NCBI GenBank assembly: GCA_036493735.1
Contig: DASXPH010000148.1
Location: forward strand, 77,961 to 141,960
From: AG2 sp036493735
GTDB lineage: Bacteria > Gemmatimonadota > Gemmatimonadetes > Gemmatimonadales > Gemmatimonadaceae
Reading direction: 5' to 3'
Length of the DNA stretch: 64,000 nt
Position 1 is the stretch's first letter. Each line of letters begins with the position of its first letter. The notes below the pieces were generated by a model that was given only the letters and a program-made list of their open reading frames with translations, did no database searches and had not been told where the DNA came from. A program made the position numbers and the translations under genes. Below, piece by piece: positions 1-8,336 of this stretch.

Positions 1-614
1 GGGATCACCAGCTTCTCGGCCGTATGTGTCTGCGAGAAGCGCGCAACCTTCGTGTAGGTGAGTCCGAGGCGCTTGGCCTCCACAAAGATTTCTGTATCGC
101 GCAATCCACCCGCACCCTTGGGATGCACGACCCAGATCGCGCCGTCGCGCGCCATCGCTTTGGCGGCCGTCGACAAGCGCGACAACGCGGCGACATTTTC
201 CGCGCCCAGGAAAATGACGTCCGAACGCGGTGCAATGCGCCCGACGCTCACTCGTGCGGCGCGCGTTCGCAGCGACTCGACGAAATCCGCGTCATCGATC
301 GCAGCGACCGACACCGTGTGCTCGGCTTTCACGTCGAGCTTCTCGATGAGTGACTTCGGCGAGCGAATGCGCTCCGCCCACTTCTCCGCCTGTGCGCCGA
401 GGCGGAACGTCACGTCGCCCCCAGTGAAGGTGACACACAGCGCGCCCTTGCTCTCGCTCACCTTGCGAATCGACGCGAGCGGAATCGCCAACCGAAACCC
501 GCGTTCGGCACCGCGCGCGTCGCCGCGAAAGAGCAGCTCATCCGTCTCGAGCAGCGCTTTCCCCTCGTGCGAGGCACCGCCTACTTCGAGCTGACAGCGC
601 GCTTCCGCTCCCAT
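1..614 (-). CDS. DUF3052-like protein, 3' end cut by the window edge
   Basis: The frame is open from an ATG at 614 to the left edge (about 204 codons visible), so the C-terminus is missing. The visible protein starts MGAEARCQLEVGG. Its first ~95 residues look like a small sensor or PH-like beta domain. The second part, around SDVIFLGAENVAALSRL and GAIWVVHPKGAGGLRD, resembles the DUF3052 family, whose function is unknown; the WVVHPK stretch is the most family-like piece. No signal peptide or membrane segment is visible, so it is probably cytoplasmic. It lies 47 bp downstream of the S41 protease on the same strand and may be co-transcribed. The family match is from memory of the pattern and is moderate; a function cannot be given. 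Confidence 0.7.
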   Translation of the reverse strand, partial: MGAEARCQLEVGGASHEGKALLETDELLFRGDARGAERGFRLAIPLASIRKVSESKGALCVTFTGGDVTFRLGAQAEKWAERIRSPKSLIEKLDVKAEHTVSVAAIDDADFVESLRTRAARVSVGRIAPRSDVIFLGAENVAALSRLSTAAKAMARDGAIWVVHPKGAGGLRDTEIFVEAKRLGLTYTKVARFSQTHTAEKLVI

Positions 615-661
615 ACGATGTCGAGTGAGGAAGTGCCGACGCGGTGCCGACGGACGTCGTA

Positions 662-2251
662 CTAGTGACGCGACGCGAGACCAGCGTGCGCGACTGTGAA
701 CAGATCGCGTTGATTCGCCGCCTTCTCGAGCAGACGCATCGCTTCACTGAGCTGACGATCGTTGCTCAACTCGCGCTCCTTGGCGACCGCGTCTCCGAAC
801 CCCATGCGGGCTACGCGGTGCTCCAGCTCCCGCGCGAAGAGACGATTCGCCGCGCTCTCGAAACGCGGTTCGATGGTCACGCCGCGAGCCGTGATCCGTC
901 GCGTGAGCTCGGCGGTCCACGGCGGCGACATGACGAAATCCTTGTTGACGGTGCGCTTCAGCTCGAATGCGTAGCTGTCGAGGGCGCTCTGGACGATCTG
1001 CGCCTTGGGTGCGATCGCTCGGAGAAACTGCTGCTCCACGGTGGACAGCGTGTCGTCGGTGACGAGAACGTCGGGTGCGATGCCACCGCCGCCGTAAACC
1101 GTACGGCCGGCGTCGGACTTGAAAGCGGGACGTGACTTGCGCGCGGAATCCGTCTCCAGCGAGTCTGGATGCATCTCGACGAAGCGGCCATCGGGCAGCA
1201 GCTGGCGATCGCGATGAATGGAGCGTCCGCTCGGAGTGTACCACTTGCCTGTCGTCATCTTCAGGAAGTAGCCGCCATCGAGCGGAAAAACCGACTGGAC
1301 GAGTCCCTTCCCGAAGCTCGTCGTTCCGACGATGAGCGCGCGATCGTGGTCCTGCAGCGCCCCGGCAACGATCTCCGTCGCGGAGGCCGACGATCCGTCC
1401 ACGAGGACAACCAACGGAATGTTCGTGTCGAGATGCGGACCTCTCGAGCGCGCAACTTCAGTAGGCGTGTTGCGCGCGCGAACACTCACGATCTCCTGGC
1501 CATCCTGGAGGAACAGTCCGCTCACCGCCAGCGCCTGATCGACGATGCCGCCGCCATTGTCGCGCATGTCGAGCACGATGCCTTTCGCACCCTGCTGCTC
1601 GAGCTTCTCGACGGCTGTCGCGACTTCCTCGGCGGCGTTCTCGTTGAACGTCTGGAGCGGGATGTAGCCGACGTCGTGATTGAGGACCGCGGTGTACGCG
1701 ACAGCCGGAACGTGCACCACCGCGCGTGTGAAGCGCAGCTTGATCGGCTCGGTGACACCGGGACGCGAGTACGTCACCGATACCTGTGAACCGGGGTTGC
1801 CACGCAGCTTCTCGGAGACCTTGTCAATCTCCCAATTGTGCGTCGAGACGCCGTCGATGCCGATAATGCGATCGCCCTCCTGAACGCCCGCCTCGTCTGC
1901 CGGCGTGTGGGGAAAGACGCGCTGGACGCTGACATCGGATCCCGGCTGCTGCTCGAGGAGCATGCCCGTGCCGCCGTACCGTCCATTGGTGCTGCGATTG
2001 AACGAGTCGCTCTCCTTCGGCGTCAGGAGCTCGCTATAGGGATCATTGAGCTCGCGCACCATGCCGCGCGCGGCCTTCTCGAAGAGCTGACCATCTTTGA
2101 GCGAATCGACGTACCGCGTCTCGACGAGGGTACGCACCTGATCGAAGAGGTGCGCGCCAGAGCGGGCTGCCGGCTCCTGGAGCAGGAAGCCGCCGGCAAC
2201 GATCGGGACCAGGAGCAGCGTCGTGACGGCCGCTGTTCTCATTCGGGACAT
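662..2251 (-). CDS. S41 family C-terminal processing peptidase (CtpA/Prc-like)
   Basis: A 529-residue serine protease of the tail-specific family, which trims exported proteins from their C-terminus. An N-terminal hydrophobic stretch (residues ~6-24) is a signal peptide or anchor, so it acts in the periplasm. A PDZ domain follows (about 92-178, containing VFPHTPADEAGVQEGDRI), then the S41 core. The catalytic dyad is intact: Ser290 in DGSSASATEIVAG and Lys315 in SFGKGLVQS, with the family's usual spacing of 25. The C-terminal ~130 residues extend past the core and are less conserved. ATG 2251 and the in-frame ATG 2242 are both possible starts, and neither has a clear Shine-Dalgarno. It lies between the small exported gene upstream and the DUF3052-like gene downstream, all on one strand. 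Confidence 0.93.
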   Translation of the reverse strand: MSRMRTAAVTTLLLVPIVAGGFLLQEPAARSGAHLFDQVRTLVETRYVDSLKDGQLFEKAARGMVRELNDPYSELLTPKESDSFNRSTNGRYGGTGMLLEQQPGSDVSVQRVFPHTPADEAGVQEGDRIIGIDGVSTHNWEIDKVSEKLRGNPGSQVSVTYSRPGVTEPIKLRFTRAVVHVPAVAYTAVLNHDVGYIPLQTFNENAAEEVATAVEKLEQQGAKGIVLDMRDNGGGIVDQALAVSGLFLQDGQEIVSVRARNTPTEVARSRGPHLDTNIPLVVLVDGSSASATEIVAGALQDHDRALIVGTTSFGKGLVQSVFPLDGGYFLKMTTGKWYTPSGRSIHRDRQLLPDGRFVEMHPDSLETDSARKSRPAFKSDAGRTVYGGGGIAPDVLVTDDTLSTVEQQFLRAIAPKAQIVQSALDSYAFELKRTVNKDFVMSPPWTAELTRRITARGVTIEPRFESAANRLFARELEHRVARMGFGDAVAKERELSNDRQLSEAMRLLEKAANQRDLFTVAHAGLASRH

Positions 2252-2287
2252 CGGTTGTGGGGCGGAGGTGAGAGGAGCGTCTTCAAA

Positions 2288-2629
2288 TCAGGAGTTCGGA
2301 CCAGCGGACGTGCGCGACTGAACGACTTGCGAGCACGGATGCCGAGTGCGGGCAGCCATGGTGCGAGTCTCGTCGACGGACGCGGGCGTGGTGACGCGCT
2401 CATTGGCATACAACACCCGCCCGTTTTTTGTTCGGACGGCGATGCGTCGCTGGTTCAGGATCTCCGGTGTTTGAATCGCCGAGTCGCCAGCGTCGACGGC
2501 CGGGGGCACTGGAATGATGCCTCCATAGCCATACACGTGACGGGTCGAGTCTGTTGGGACATGGGTGCCGACAACCAGGAAAAAGCCAAGGGCACCAACG
2601 CGCGAAAGCAATCGGCTCGACGCAGACAT
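2288..2629 (-). CDS. Small exported protein of unknown function
   Basis: Predicted protein of 113 residues with a hydrophobic N-terminal segment after MSASSRLLSRV, read here as a signal peptide, followed by a hydrophilic region with no family I recognise. The start at 2629 is preferred over the in-frame GTG at 2635 because a GGAG lies 7 nt before the ATG but only 1 nt before the GTG. It ends 36 bp before the S41 protease on the same strand, so it could be a substrate or partner of that protease; this is inference only. The composition of the last 50 residues (Arg/Thr/Ser-rich) is not very protein-like, so the reading is tentative. Confidence 0.5.
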   Translation of the reverse strand: MSASSRLLSRVGALGFFLVVGTHVPTDSTRHVYGYGGIIPVPPAVDAGDSAIQTPEILNQRRIAVRTKNGRVLYANERVTTPASVDETRTMAARTRHPCSQVVQSRTSAGPNS

Positions 2630-2798
2630 AGCCACGCTCCTCAGGGGCGAACGGACTCGCCGGGTTGCTCAAACTACGATCGGGTACGCAAGATTGCAAC
2701 GCGGAGCCACAGGTGCTACAGCCTTGAGACAGTGGGATTTACGGATCGCTAACAAGCTCGCGGCATGATCCCCGGCAAAGGTGTCCGCCTCGTCACGA

Positions 2799-4049
2799 TC
2801 ACCGGACGGCCCGCAGCTTCCAGAGACCGTTCAGCATGTCGGACGCGTAGACCATCCGTCCCAGGTACTGCACGCCCCACACGTACACGGCCGGCGTGCC
2901 CCCTGAAAGCCCCCGGCCAGTCTCCCTCGCCATGGCGCCAAGATCGCAGCGGACGAGGTTCCCCGTGGTTTCCTGCTGCGAAGGAGTGCACGTCTCGAGA
3001 TCGCCGCGGACGTCCAGGGCGCGCACCCCGGCGTTGTAATAGGCTGCGTAGAGAATCCCATTCGTTTCGTCGACCGAGAAATTGTGCGTGCCCGCGCCAG
3101 GCACGTGATAGAACGCCACCTCGCGAGGATGCGCGAGGTCCGACACGTCGAGCACGTGAATGTCGCCGACCGAGCTCACCCCGAGCTGCGCGGGGCCCGA
3201 CTCCTCGCCGACGAACGCATAACGAGAACCGCTGACTGGATCATGGAGCCACCACACGTTGTGCGCGTCACCGCCGATGGTCTGAACGCCGCCGAGGACC
3301 ACGGGCGCAGCCGGGGTGCCGCCCTGCCCACCGCCGCCGAGGTCCCAGATCTCGATGCCATTATTCCATAGCGCCACGAAGAGGAGGCCATCGCGTAAGA
3401 ACGTGTCGTGAACGAAGGGCGCCGATCCCGGTACCGATTTCACATAGACCTCTCGTGGATTCACCGGGTCGCCGAGGTCGACGATGACGATTTTCGACTC
3501 GGGCGTCGGGGCTCCGCCTAACGGATCGACGGCGAGAATGGCATAGAGCCGGCCGGCGATCCGCCCGATCTCGGCGGTGTGCACGCCGTTGAACGTCTCG
3601 GGCGTCGCGAGTCGCGAGAGCTGTCGCGGATGGCGTGGATTGCTGCGATCGAAGACGACGAGCGAGCCGTTCGTTCGCTCGGTGGCGACCACGAGCAGCG
3701 CGCCGTCGTCGCTGATCGCGACGTCGCCCAACGTCGACGAGCCACTCACGATGATGGAGTCGACGAGGACAGGCTCGTCGCCGCTGACATTCCACACCGC
3801 GACCATGTTGCCCGGCGCACTGCGAAATCCCCAGGTCGTGGTGTAGGCGAACGAGTCGCGGACCGCGACTTCGGCGGTGTAGCGGCTGTCGATGATGCCG
3901 CAGCCAATCACCGCCATGGCATCGCCACCCGATGGGCTACCGCCTGCCAGGGCACAGCTGGCGTGAGGCGTGGCGGCGGTGCCTCGGTCGAAGAGACATC
4001 CGGAGAGGACGGCTAGCGACAGTAGTCGACAGGTGCGCGCGAGCTTCAT
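2799..4049 (-). CDS. LVIVD-repeat beta-propeller lipoprotein
   Basis: A 416-residue lipoprotein. Residues 1-18 form a signal with lipobox LSGC (Cys18), so it is expected to be membrane-anchored outside the cytoplasm. The body is made of LVIVD-type blades, with recurring phrases such as KIVIVDLGDPVNPREV, IEIWDLGG and IHVLDVSDLAHPREV. Such proteins in environmental diderms are surface or periplasmic propellers with unknown ligands. Its ATG overlaps the stop of the upstream gene by 4 bp, so the two are translationally coupled. A cysteine pair near the C-terminus (in LETCTPSQ and VRCDLG) may form a disulfide. Confidence 0.82.
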   Translation of the reverse strand: MKLARTCRLLSLAVLSGCLFDRGTAATPHASCALAGGSPSGGDAMAVIGCGIIDSRYTAEVAVRDSFAYTTTWGFRSAPGNMVAVWNVSGDEPVLVDSIIVSGSSTLGDVAISDDGALLVVATERTNGSLVVFDRSNPRHPRQLSRLATPETFNGVHTAEIGRIAGRLYAILAVDPLGGAPTPESKIVIVDLGDPVNPREVYVKSVPGSAPFVHDTFLRDGLLFVALWNNGIEIWDLGGGGQGGTPAAPVVLGGVQTIGGDAHNVWWLHDPVSGSRYAFVGEESGPAQLGVSSVGDIHVLDVSDLAHPREVAFYHVPGAGTHNFSVDETNGILYAAYYNAGVRALDVRGDLETCTPSQQETTGNLVRCDLGAMARETGRGLSGGTPAVYVWGVQYLGRMVYASDMLNGLWKLRAVR

Positions 4050-5320
4050 CGAAAGCAGTGAGCCGGGGACGGTTCGTCGTGCGCATGCAGCGACGTACTC
4101 GCGGTCGGGACGGCTGCTCCGTACCGTCCCTCACGACGATGATCGTGGCCAACGCCGAGACGCAATCCGACCGATGTGCGCCACATCAGGTTCGAGCCAT
4201 AGAAGCGTACGGGATCGAACAGTGCAGCCGTCGTGCGGTCCACGCGAATCCGCGCCGCTTCCAGGAAGGGTGCCGCGTGCGCGCCGAAGAGTCGGAGCGC
4301 GGGCAGCGCCGCCGCGACGGTGAGAGTCGTCCACTGGGTGATGCCGAGGATGCTGAGATCGGTCGCCGGACGAGGCGCGCGAAAGAGATCGACGAGCCGC
4401 TCCTCTTCGGGCCGATCGGCGCGCTCCCAGCGCAGCGCGAGGCCCGCCTCGGCGCGACAGACGGCGCCTTCGGCGAGCGCGGCATCGAACGTATAGAGGT
4501 CCCGCCCGCGGTCGACCTCCGTGGTTCGCGCCAGCTCCGCGAGCACATAGTGAGCGAATCGGCCGCCACCGTCGACACGCAACGACGCGTGCGCCTTGCG
4601 TTGATCCATCCCCTGCCCTTCGCGATACTCCGGCGATTTCACATTCGCGTAACTCGCCGCCAGCTCGGCGTCGCCTAACGCTGGAAGAGCGTGGGATAGA
4701 GTACCGCGGACGGACCACGAGTCGGCGAAGCGCCGCGCGAGCTCCGGCGTCGAGGGACCGAGCGGCTCGTCGCCGTCGAACGCCGCCGCCTCGAGAAGGA
4801 GCGCACGCGCACGCACCGCACCGACCACGACGAGACGCTCGAGAAGCTGCGCGAGATGGTGGTCTACCGGATACGACACGAACGGGCGCGACATGGGATC
4901 GTCGCTACCGAAGGGAACGAAGCCGCGTCCCGCATAAAGGGAGGCGACGACCGGCGTACTCGATGTAGCCACACCCACCATGAGCTCGTGCAGATACGCA
5001 TGCGGATGCCGCCGGTCCACGTACCCCTCGCCCCATTCGCCGACGTCGAGCTCACCGCGACGGAGCGTGAGTCCTTCGAGATTCAGCATCCCTATTGCCT
5101 GCAGCCAGCCGGCGCGCGCATCCGCGCTCACGATCGGTTGGGTAAGGTAGGCTTCGGTGAGCGTGCGGCCCTCGGGAGTGTGGGTGGCCTGCGTGAATAG
5201 ACCGATGGCGTGCGCGCCGATGGCGAGCGCCGGCGGCGCGTCCTGCGCGGCGGCAACATCGCTGACGAGCACGAGCGCGATCAGCGCGCTCCCAACGACT
5301 CGAACAACCCGACGATTCAT
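4046..5320 (-). CDS. Exported outer-membrane-type protein of unknown function
   Basis: 424 residues. The N-terminus (MNRRVVRVVGSALIALVLVSDVA then AAAQDAP) is a clear Sec signal with cleavage near residue 25. The mature part is rich in alternating hydrophobic and polar stretches, with many short Tyr/Phe-ending strands (for example VVASLYAGRGFVPFG and FAHYVLAELARTTE), as in outer-membrane barrels or porin-like proteins. I do not recognise a specific family. His-rich ends (HDHRREG and LHAHDEPSPAHC) could bind metal. The 4-bp overlap with the downstream LVIVD lipoprotein makes a two-gene unit, suggesting a surface complex of barrel plus propeller lipoprotein (inference). It diverges from the MATE gene across only ~40 bp, which must hold both promoters. 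Confidence 0.65.
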   Translation of the reverse strand: MNRRVVRVVGSALIALVLVSDVAAAQDAPPALAIGAHAIGLFTQATHTPEGRTLTEAYLTQPIVSADARAGWLQAIGMLNLEGLTLRRGELDVGEWGEGYVDRRHPHAYLHELMVGVATSSTPVVASLYAGRGFVPFGSDDPMSRPFVSYPVDHHLAQLLERLVVVGAVRARALLLEAAAFDGDEPLGPSTPELARRFADSWSVRGTLSHALPALGDAELAASYANVKSPEYREGQGMDQRKAHASLRVDGGGRFAHYVLAELARTTEVDRGRDLYTFDAALAEGAVCRAEAGLALRWERADRPEEERLVDLFRAPRPATDLSILGITQWTTLTVAAALPALRLFGAHAAPFLEAARIRVDRTTAALFDPVRFYGSNLMWRTSVGLRLGVGHDHRREGRYGAAVPTASTSLHAHDEPSPAHCFR

Positions 5321-5360
5321 CAGACGTCCGCCGGCGACCGGGTCATGTCAGATTACGTCG

Positions 5361-6755
5361 ATGGCACACGCTACTTTCGACGACGAGCCGCGCGACGCCG
5401 TCTCACTTCCCTCGGCGACAGCCGAAGGTGAGCTGCGCGCGACGATAAAGCTCGCGCTGCCACTCGTCCTCGCGCAGATCGGGCTGATGTTCATGGGCGT
5501 CGTCGACACGATCATGGTCGGCCATGTGTCCGCGGCGGTGCTGGCCGCAGTGGCACTGGGGAATCTCTACTTCTTCAATGCTATCGTGCTGTCGCAGGGC
5601 ACGCTGATGGCGCTCGATCCCGTGATTGCGCAAGCCGTCGGGGCTTCCGACATGAACGCCGTCAGTCGCGCCGTGCAGCGGGGCCTGATACTGGCCGCAG
5701 GACTCAGTGTCGTCACGGCACTTCTCGTGTTGCCCGCGCACGCGCTTCTCATACTTACACGCCAGCAGCCGGAGATCGTTCCCGATACGACCGCCTATCT
5801 CCGGATCTCGATTCCAGGCGCCATCCCCTTTCTCGTCTTCGTGGTCTTTCGTCAGACGCTGCAAGCATTGCATCGCGTCGCCCCGATTGTGTGGATCATC
5901 GTGGCTGCGAACTTGTCGAATGCGGGGCTCAATTGGGTGTTCGTGTACGGCCACCTCGGGAGCCCCGCTTACGGCGCGGCCGGAAGTGCGATGGCAACGC
6001 TCGTGAGCCGCTGGTTGATGGCGATCGGCCTCATCACGCTCGCCTGGCCGGCACTCCGGCCGCACCTGTTCGCGCCATGGCGCGACGCGTTGCGCGTAAC
6101 CCCGCTTCTGCGACTGCTGCAGCTCGGTGTCCCGGTCGGCCTGCAGCAGCTCCTCGAATCGGGCGCATTCGGCGCCATCGGACTCATGATGGGCATGCTC
6201 GGCACGAGAGAGATGGCGGGTCACCAGATCGCCATCACCCTGGCAGCGCTCACCTTCATGGTGCCGTTAGGCGTCGGCTCGGCCGCGGCGGTGCGCGTCG
6301 GGCGAGCCGTGGGCGCAGGTGATCAGTCGAAGGCAAAGCAGGCCGCGCGCGCGGCGTTCGTTTGCGGAATGGGCTTCATGTCGCTCACGGCGCTGCTCTT
6401 TCTCGCGTTCCCGCGGCTGCTGGCGGCGCTGTTCACGAGTGACGCCGGTGTCATTGCGATTGCCGGCGTGTTGATTCCGATCGCCGGGGTCTTCCAGATC
6501 TTCGACGGGGCGCAGGCTGTTGGCGCCGGAATCCTGCGCGGACTCGGCGACACCAGCGCGCCGTTGATCGGGATGATCGCCGGCTACTGGCTTATCGGAT
6601 TGCCGGTGAGTCTACTGCTCGGCTTCCACACGCATCTCCGCGCCGCGGGTCTCTGGTGGGGTTTCGTCGCATCGCTGGGCATCGTCGCGGTCTTCCTCGC
6701 GTGGCGAATTGGGGTGCTCTTTCGGAAAGAGATTGGGCGCGTGGAGGTCGAGTAG
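5361..6755 (+). CDS. MATE family efflux transporter
   Basis: A 464-residue inner-membrane multidrug and toxin extrusion protein, normally a Na+ or H+ antiporter exporting cationic drugs or toxic metabolites. About twelve hydrophobic segments are visible in two similar halves. The family's N-terminal signature is present in LPLVLAQIGLMFMGVVDTIMVG, and the matching second-half region is LGVPVGLQQLLESGAFG. The ATG at 5361 is chosen because upstream in-frame residues are Arg/Pro-rich and overlap the divergent gene's 5' end. The gene carries one CGTTAGGC word (6265-6272), read as Pro-TTA-Gly, a very rare Leu codon here. No neighbour reveals the substrate. Confidence 0.93.
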   Translation: MAHATFDDEPRDAVSLPSATAEGELRATIKLALPLVLAQIGLMFMGVVDTIMVGHVSAAVLAAVALGNLYFFNAIVLSQGTLMALDPVIAQAVGASDMNAVSRAVQRGLILAAGLSVVTALLVLPAHALLILTRQQPEIVPDTTAYLRISIPGAIPFLVFVVFRQTLQALHRVAPIVWIIVAANLSNAGLNWVFVYGHLGSPAYGAAGSAMATLVSRWLMAIGLITLAWPALRPHLFAPWRDALRVTPLLRLLQLGVPVGLQQLLESGAFGAIGLMMGMLGTREMAGHQIAITLAALTFMVPLGVGSAAAVRVGRAVGAGDQSKAKQAARAAFVCGMGFMSLTALLFLAFPRLLAALFTSDAGVIAIAGVLIPIAGVFQIFDGAQAVGAGILRGLGDTSAPLIGMIAGYWLIGLPVSLLLGFHTHLRAAGLWWGFVASLGIVAVFLAWRIGVLFRKEIGRVEVE

Positions 6756-6838
6756 GGGATCCGACAGCTCCCTGCCCAAACTTCCGACCCCACTCAGACC
6801 ATCGATGGCTCCTCACAAGGAAGGCTCAATTGCTTGAG

Positions 6839-7103
6839 ACGCGGAAACGGCCGGACAGGGCGCGGACACGGCGCGGGTTGCTCTGTGTGCTATTTCGCCT
6901 CCGCTCGTCACGAGCTCGGATTCTCTGACAACAGCACACGCATCGAGACTGTTGCGTCCCGTTTAGCGAATCGAAGGTGAAAACACTTAGAACCACAGAG
7001 AACACGGAGCGCATAGAGGATTCATGCTCGTGGTGTGAGGAGCCGTCCGCCGAGGCGGAGCAACCCGCGAAGTGTCCGCGCCGTGTCCGGCCGTTTCCGC
7101 GTT
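6839..7103. repeat. Long imperfect inverted repeat in a 430-bp gene-free gap
   Basis: The gap 6756-7185 has no convincing gene. Arms at about 6839-6893 and 7057-7103 are complementary over ~45 bases with few mismatches; the left arm contains GCGGAAACGGCCGGACA and the right arm its complement. They are separated by ~165 bp. The loop contains a low-complexity AACCACAGAGAACACGG-type phrase (around 6990-7008). The element lies between the convergent 3' ends of the MATE gene (+) and the nadR-like gene (minus), so it could act as a terminator structure or be a decayed mobile repeat. No transposase is present. Confidence 0.7.
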
Positions 7104-7185
7104 CCAGCAGTTGATGTCTGTGGCCCGCACGGAGTCGTCGACGGGCTGAGTGGACCATCGTGGGGATCTACCGTCTGAGTGCCCG

Positions 7186-7722
7186 CTATCGGCTATCGGA
7201 GCCCGTTAAGGTCTCGATGGCGGCCCGTGCGCTTGCAAAGCGCTGCTCGGCATCGCCGGAAATGTCGACGAACGGCACGCCGGAACGCTCGACCGCATCG
7301 CGGAAGAGAGCCTGCATCTCGGGCCGCATATGGCCGCGGTCGCGGGGCGCGTCCGGCGTCCAGGGGATATCGATATCGAGCAGGAGGTACAGATCCGGCC
7401 GGCGCTCGCGCGCGGCGTCGTGAATCCAGCGGGGGCATTCCCCATAGTAATGCGCGCAGTACACAGCAGTGCTGAGCAGATCCGTATCTTGAATGAGCAA
7501 ATGCTCATTGTGCGACGCCGCCCGCGCCAGCTGTTCGTCCTCGAGGGCGATCTGACCGCGCGCAATTGGGCCGTGGTCGGAGAAGTCGAGGGGCGCTCCC
7601 TTGCATTCAGCGTACTCGCGAACGAACTCCGGCACCCACGACACGCGAAAATGATGGGCGAGGCGCTGCGCGAGCGTCGTCTTGCCGGTCGATTCCGAGC
7701 CGATCAGGACAACGCGCTTCAC
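7186..7722 (-). CDS. NadR-type ribosylnicotinamide kinase (AAA ATPase)
   Basis: 178 residues, corresponding to the kinase part of NadR without the regulatory or adenylyltransferase parts. In that family it phosphorylates nicotinamide riboside to NMN in the cytoplasm. The P-loop GSESTGKTTL is at residues 8-17, followed by FRVSWVPEFVREYAE, the conserved substrate-binding region. DTDLLSTAVYCAHYYGE and LYLLLDIDIPWTPDAPRDRG match the family's Walker B and lid areas. The GTG start at 7722 is chosen because it overlaps the PnuC stop (GTGA) and leads directly into KRVVLIGSESTG; longer readings add an unrelated N-terminus. Coupling with PnuC supports transport followed by trapping by phosphorylation. 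Confidence 0.88.
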   Translation of the reverse strand: MKRVVLIGSESTGKTTLAQRLAHHFRVSWVPEFVREYAECKGAPLDFSDHGPIARGQIALEDEQLARAASHNEHLLIQDTDLLSTAVYCAHYYGECPRWIHDAARERRPDLYLLLDIDIPWTPDAPRDRGHMRPEMQALFRDAVERSGVPFVDISGDAEQRFASARAAIETLTGSDSR

Positions 7723-8303
7723 GCCGGCACTGGCTCGGCCGCGGGCTGCTCCTTGTAGCTCCGCCACCATGCGCGCAGACCCATCACCGCCAAAACGAGA
7801 AATCCGACATACAGCGCTGCCGTGACGGGTAAGTGTTTGTACACGTACATCGGCACATAGAGCACGTCGACGACGACCCAGAGCACCCAATTCTCGAGCA
7901 GCTTCCGTGTCATCATCCACTGTGCAACGAGGCTGAGCGTGGCGAGCCCCGAGTCGAGATAGGGAAGCGCGACACCGGGGAGCCGTTCAGTCACATGAGC
8001 GAGCACAATCCAAAAAACAACCGCAATCGGTATCGAGATGAGCCAATCGCGAGACGTCGCGCGGCTGACGGTGAGCTCCGTTCTGTCCTTGCCACCGTAC
8101 AGCCATTCATACCACCCGTAGATGGAGAGAATGAGAAACACGACCTGCAATCCCATGTCGGAATACAGGCCGGTGCGTTCGAACACGACGATGTAGAGAC
8201 CGACGTTCACGATGCCAGTCGGCCAGCTCCAGATGTTCTCGCGGGCGCTCAGATAGACGCTCACCGCGCCGGCAATCGCCGCGATCCACTCGAGTATGCT
8301 CAC
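7719..8303 (-). CDS. pnuC: PnuC-family nicotinamide riboside transporter
   Basis: 194 residues with about seven membrane segments. The family hallmark SARENIWSWPTGIVNVGLY is near residues 19-37, and the tryptophan-rich YGWYEWLYGG follows. PnuC proteins carry nicotinamide riboside by facilitated diffusion, and the cytoplasmic kinase traps the substrate; here the kinase gene overlaps the pnuC stop by 4 bp. PnuT relatives carry thiamine and look similar. The NadR-type partner and the absence of a riboswitch upstream favour nicotinamide riboside over thiamine, although a TPP-riboswitch receptor lies 11 kb away. The ClC gene ends 33 bp upstream on the same strand, so all three may form one operon. 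Confidence 0.9.
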   Translation of the reverse strand: MSILEWIAAIAGAVSVYLSARENIWSWPTGIVNVGLYIVVFERTGLYSDMGLQVVFLILSIYGWYEWLYGGKDRTELTVSRATSRDWLISIPIAVVFWIVLAHVTERLPGVALPYLDSGLATLSLVAQWMMTRKLLENWVLWVVVDVLYVPMYVYKHLPVTAALYVGFLVLAVMGLRAWWRSYKEQPAAEPVPA

Positions 8304-8336
8304 CCGCGAATGATATCTCCGCGATGACCCTTCGAG

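Noticed and set aside
7719..8303. PnuC as a thiamine transporter (PnuT) partner of the riboswitch receptor
   Set aside because: It is coupled to a NadR-type kinase and has no riboswitch, so nicotinamide riboside is more likely; thiamine remains a minor alternative.
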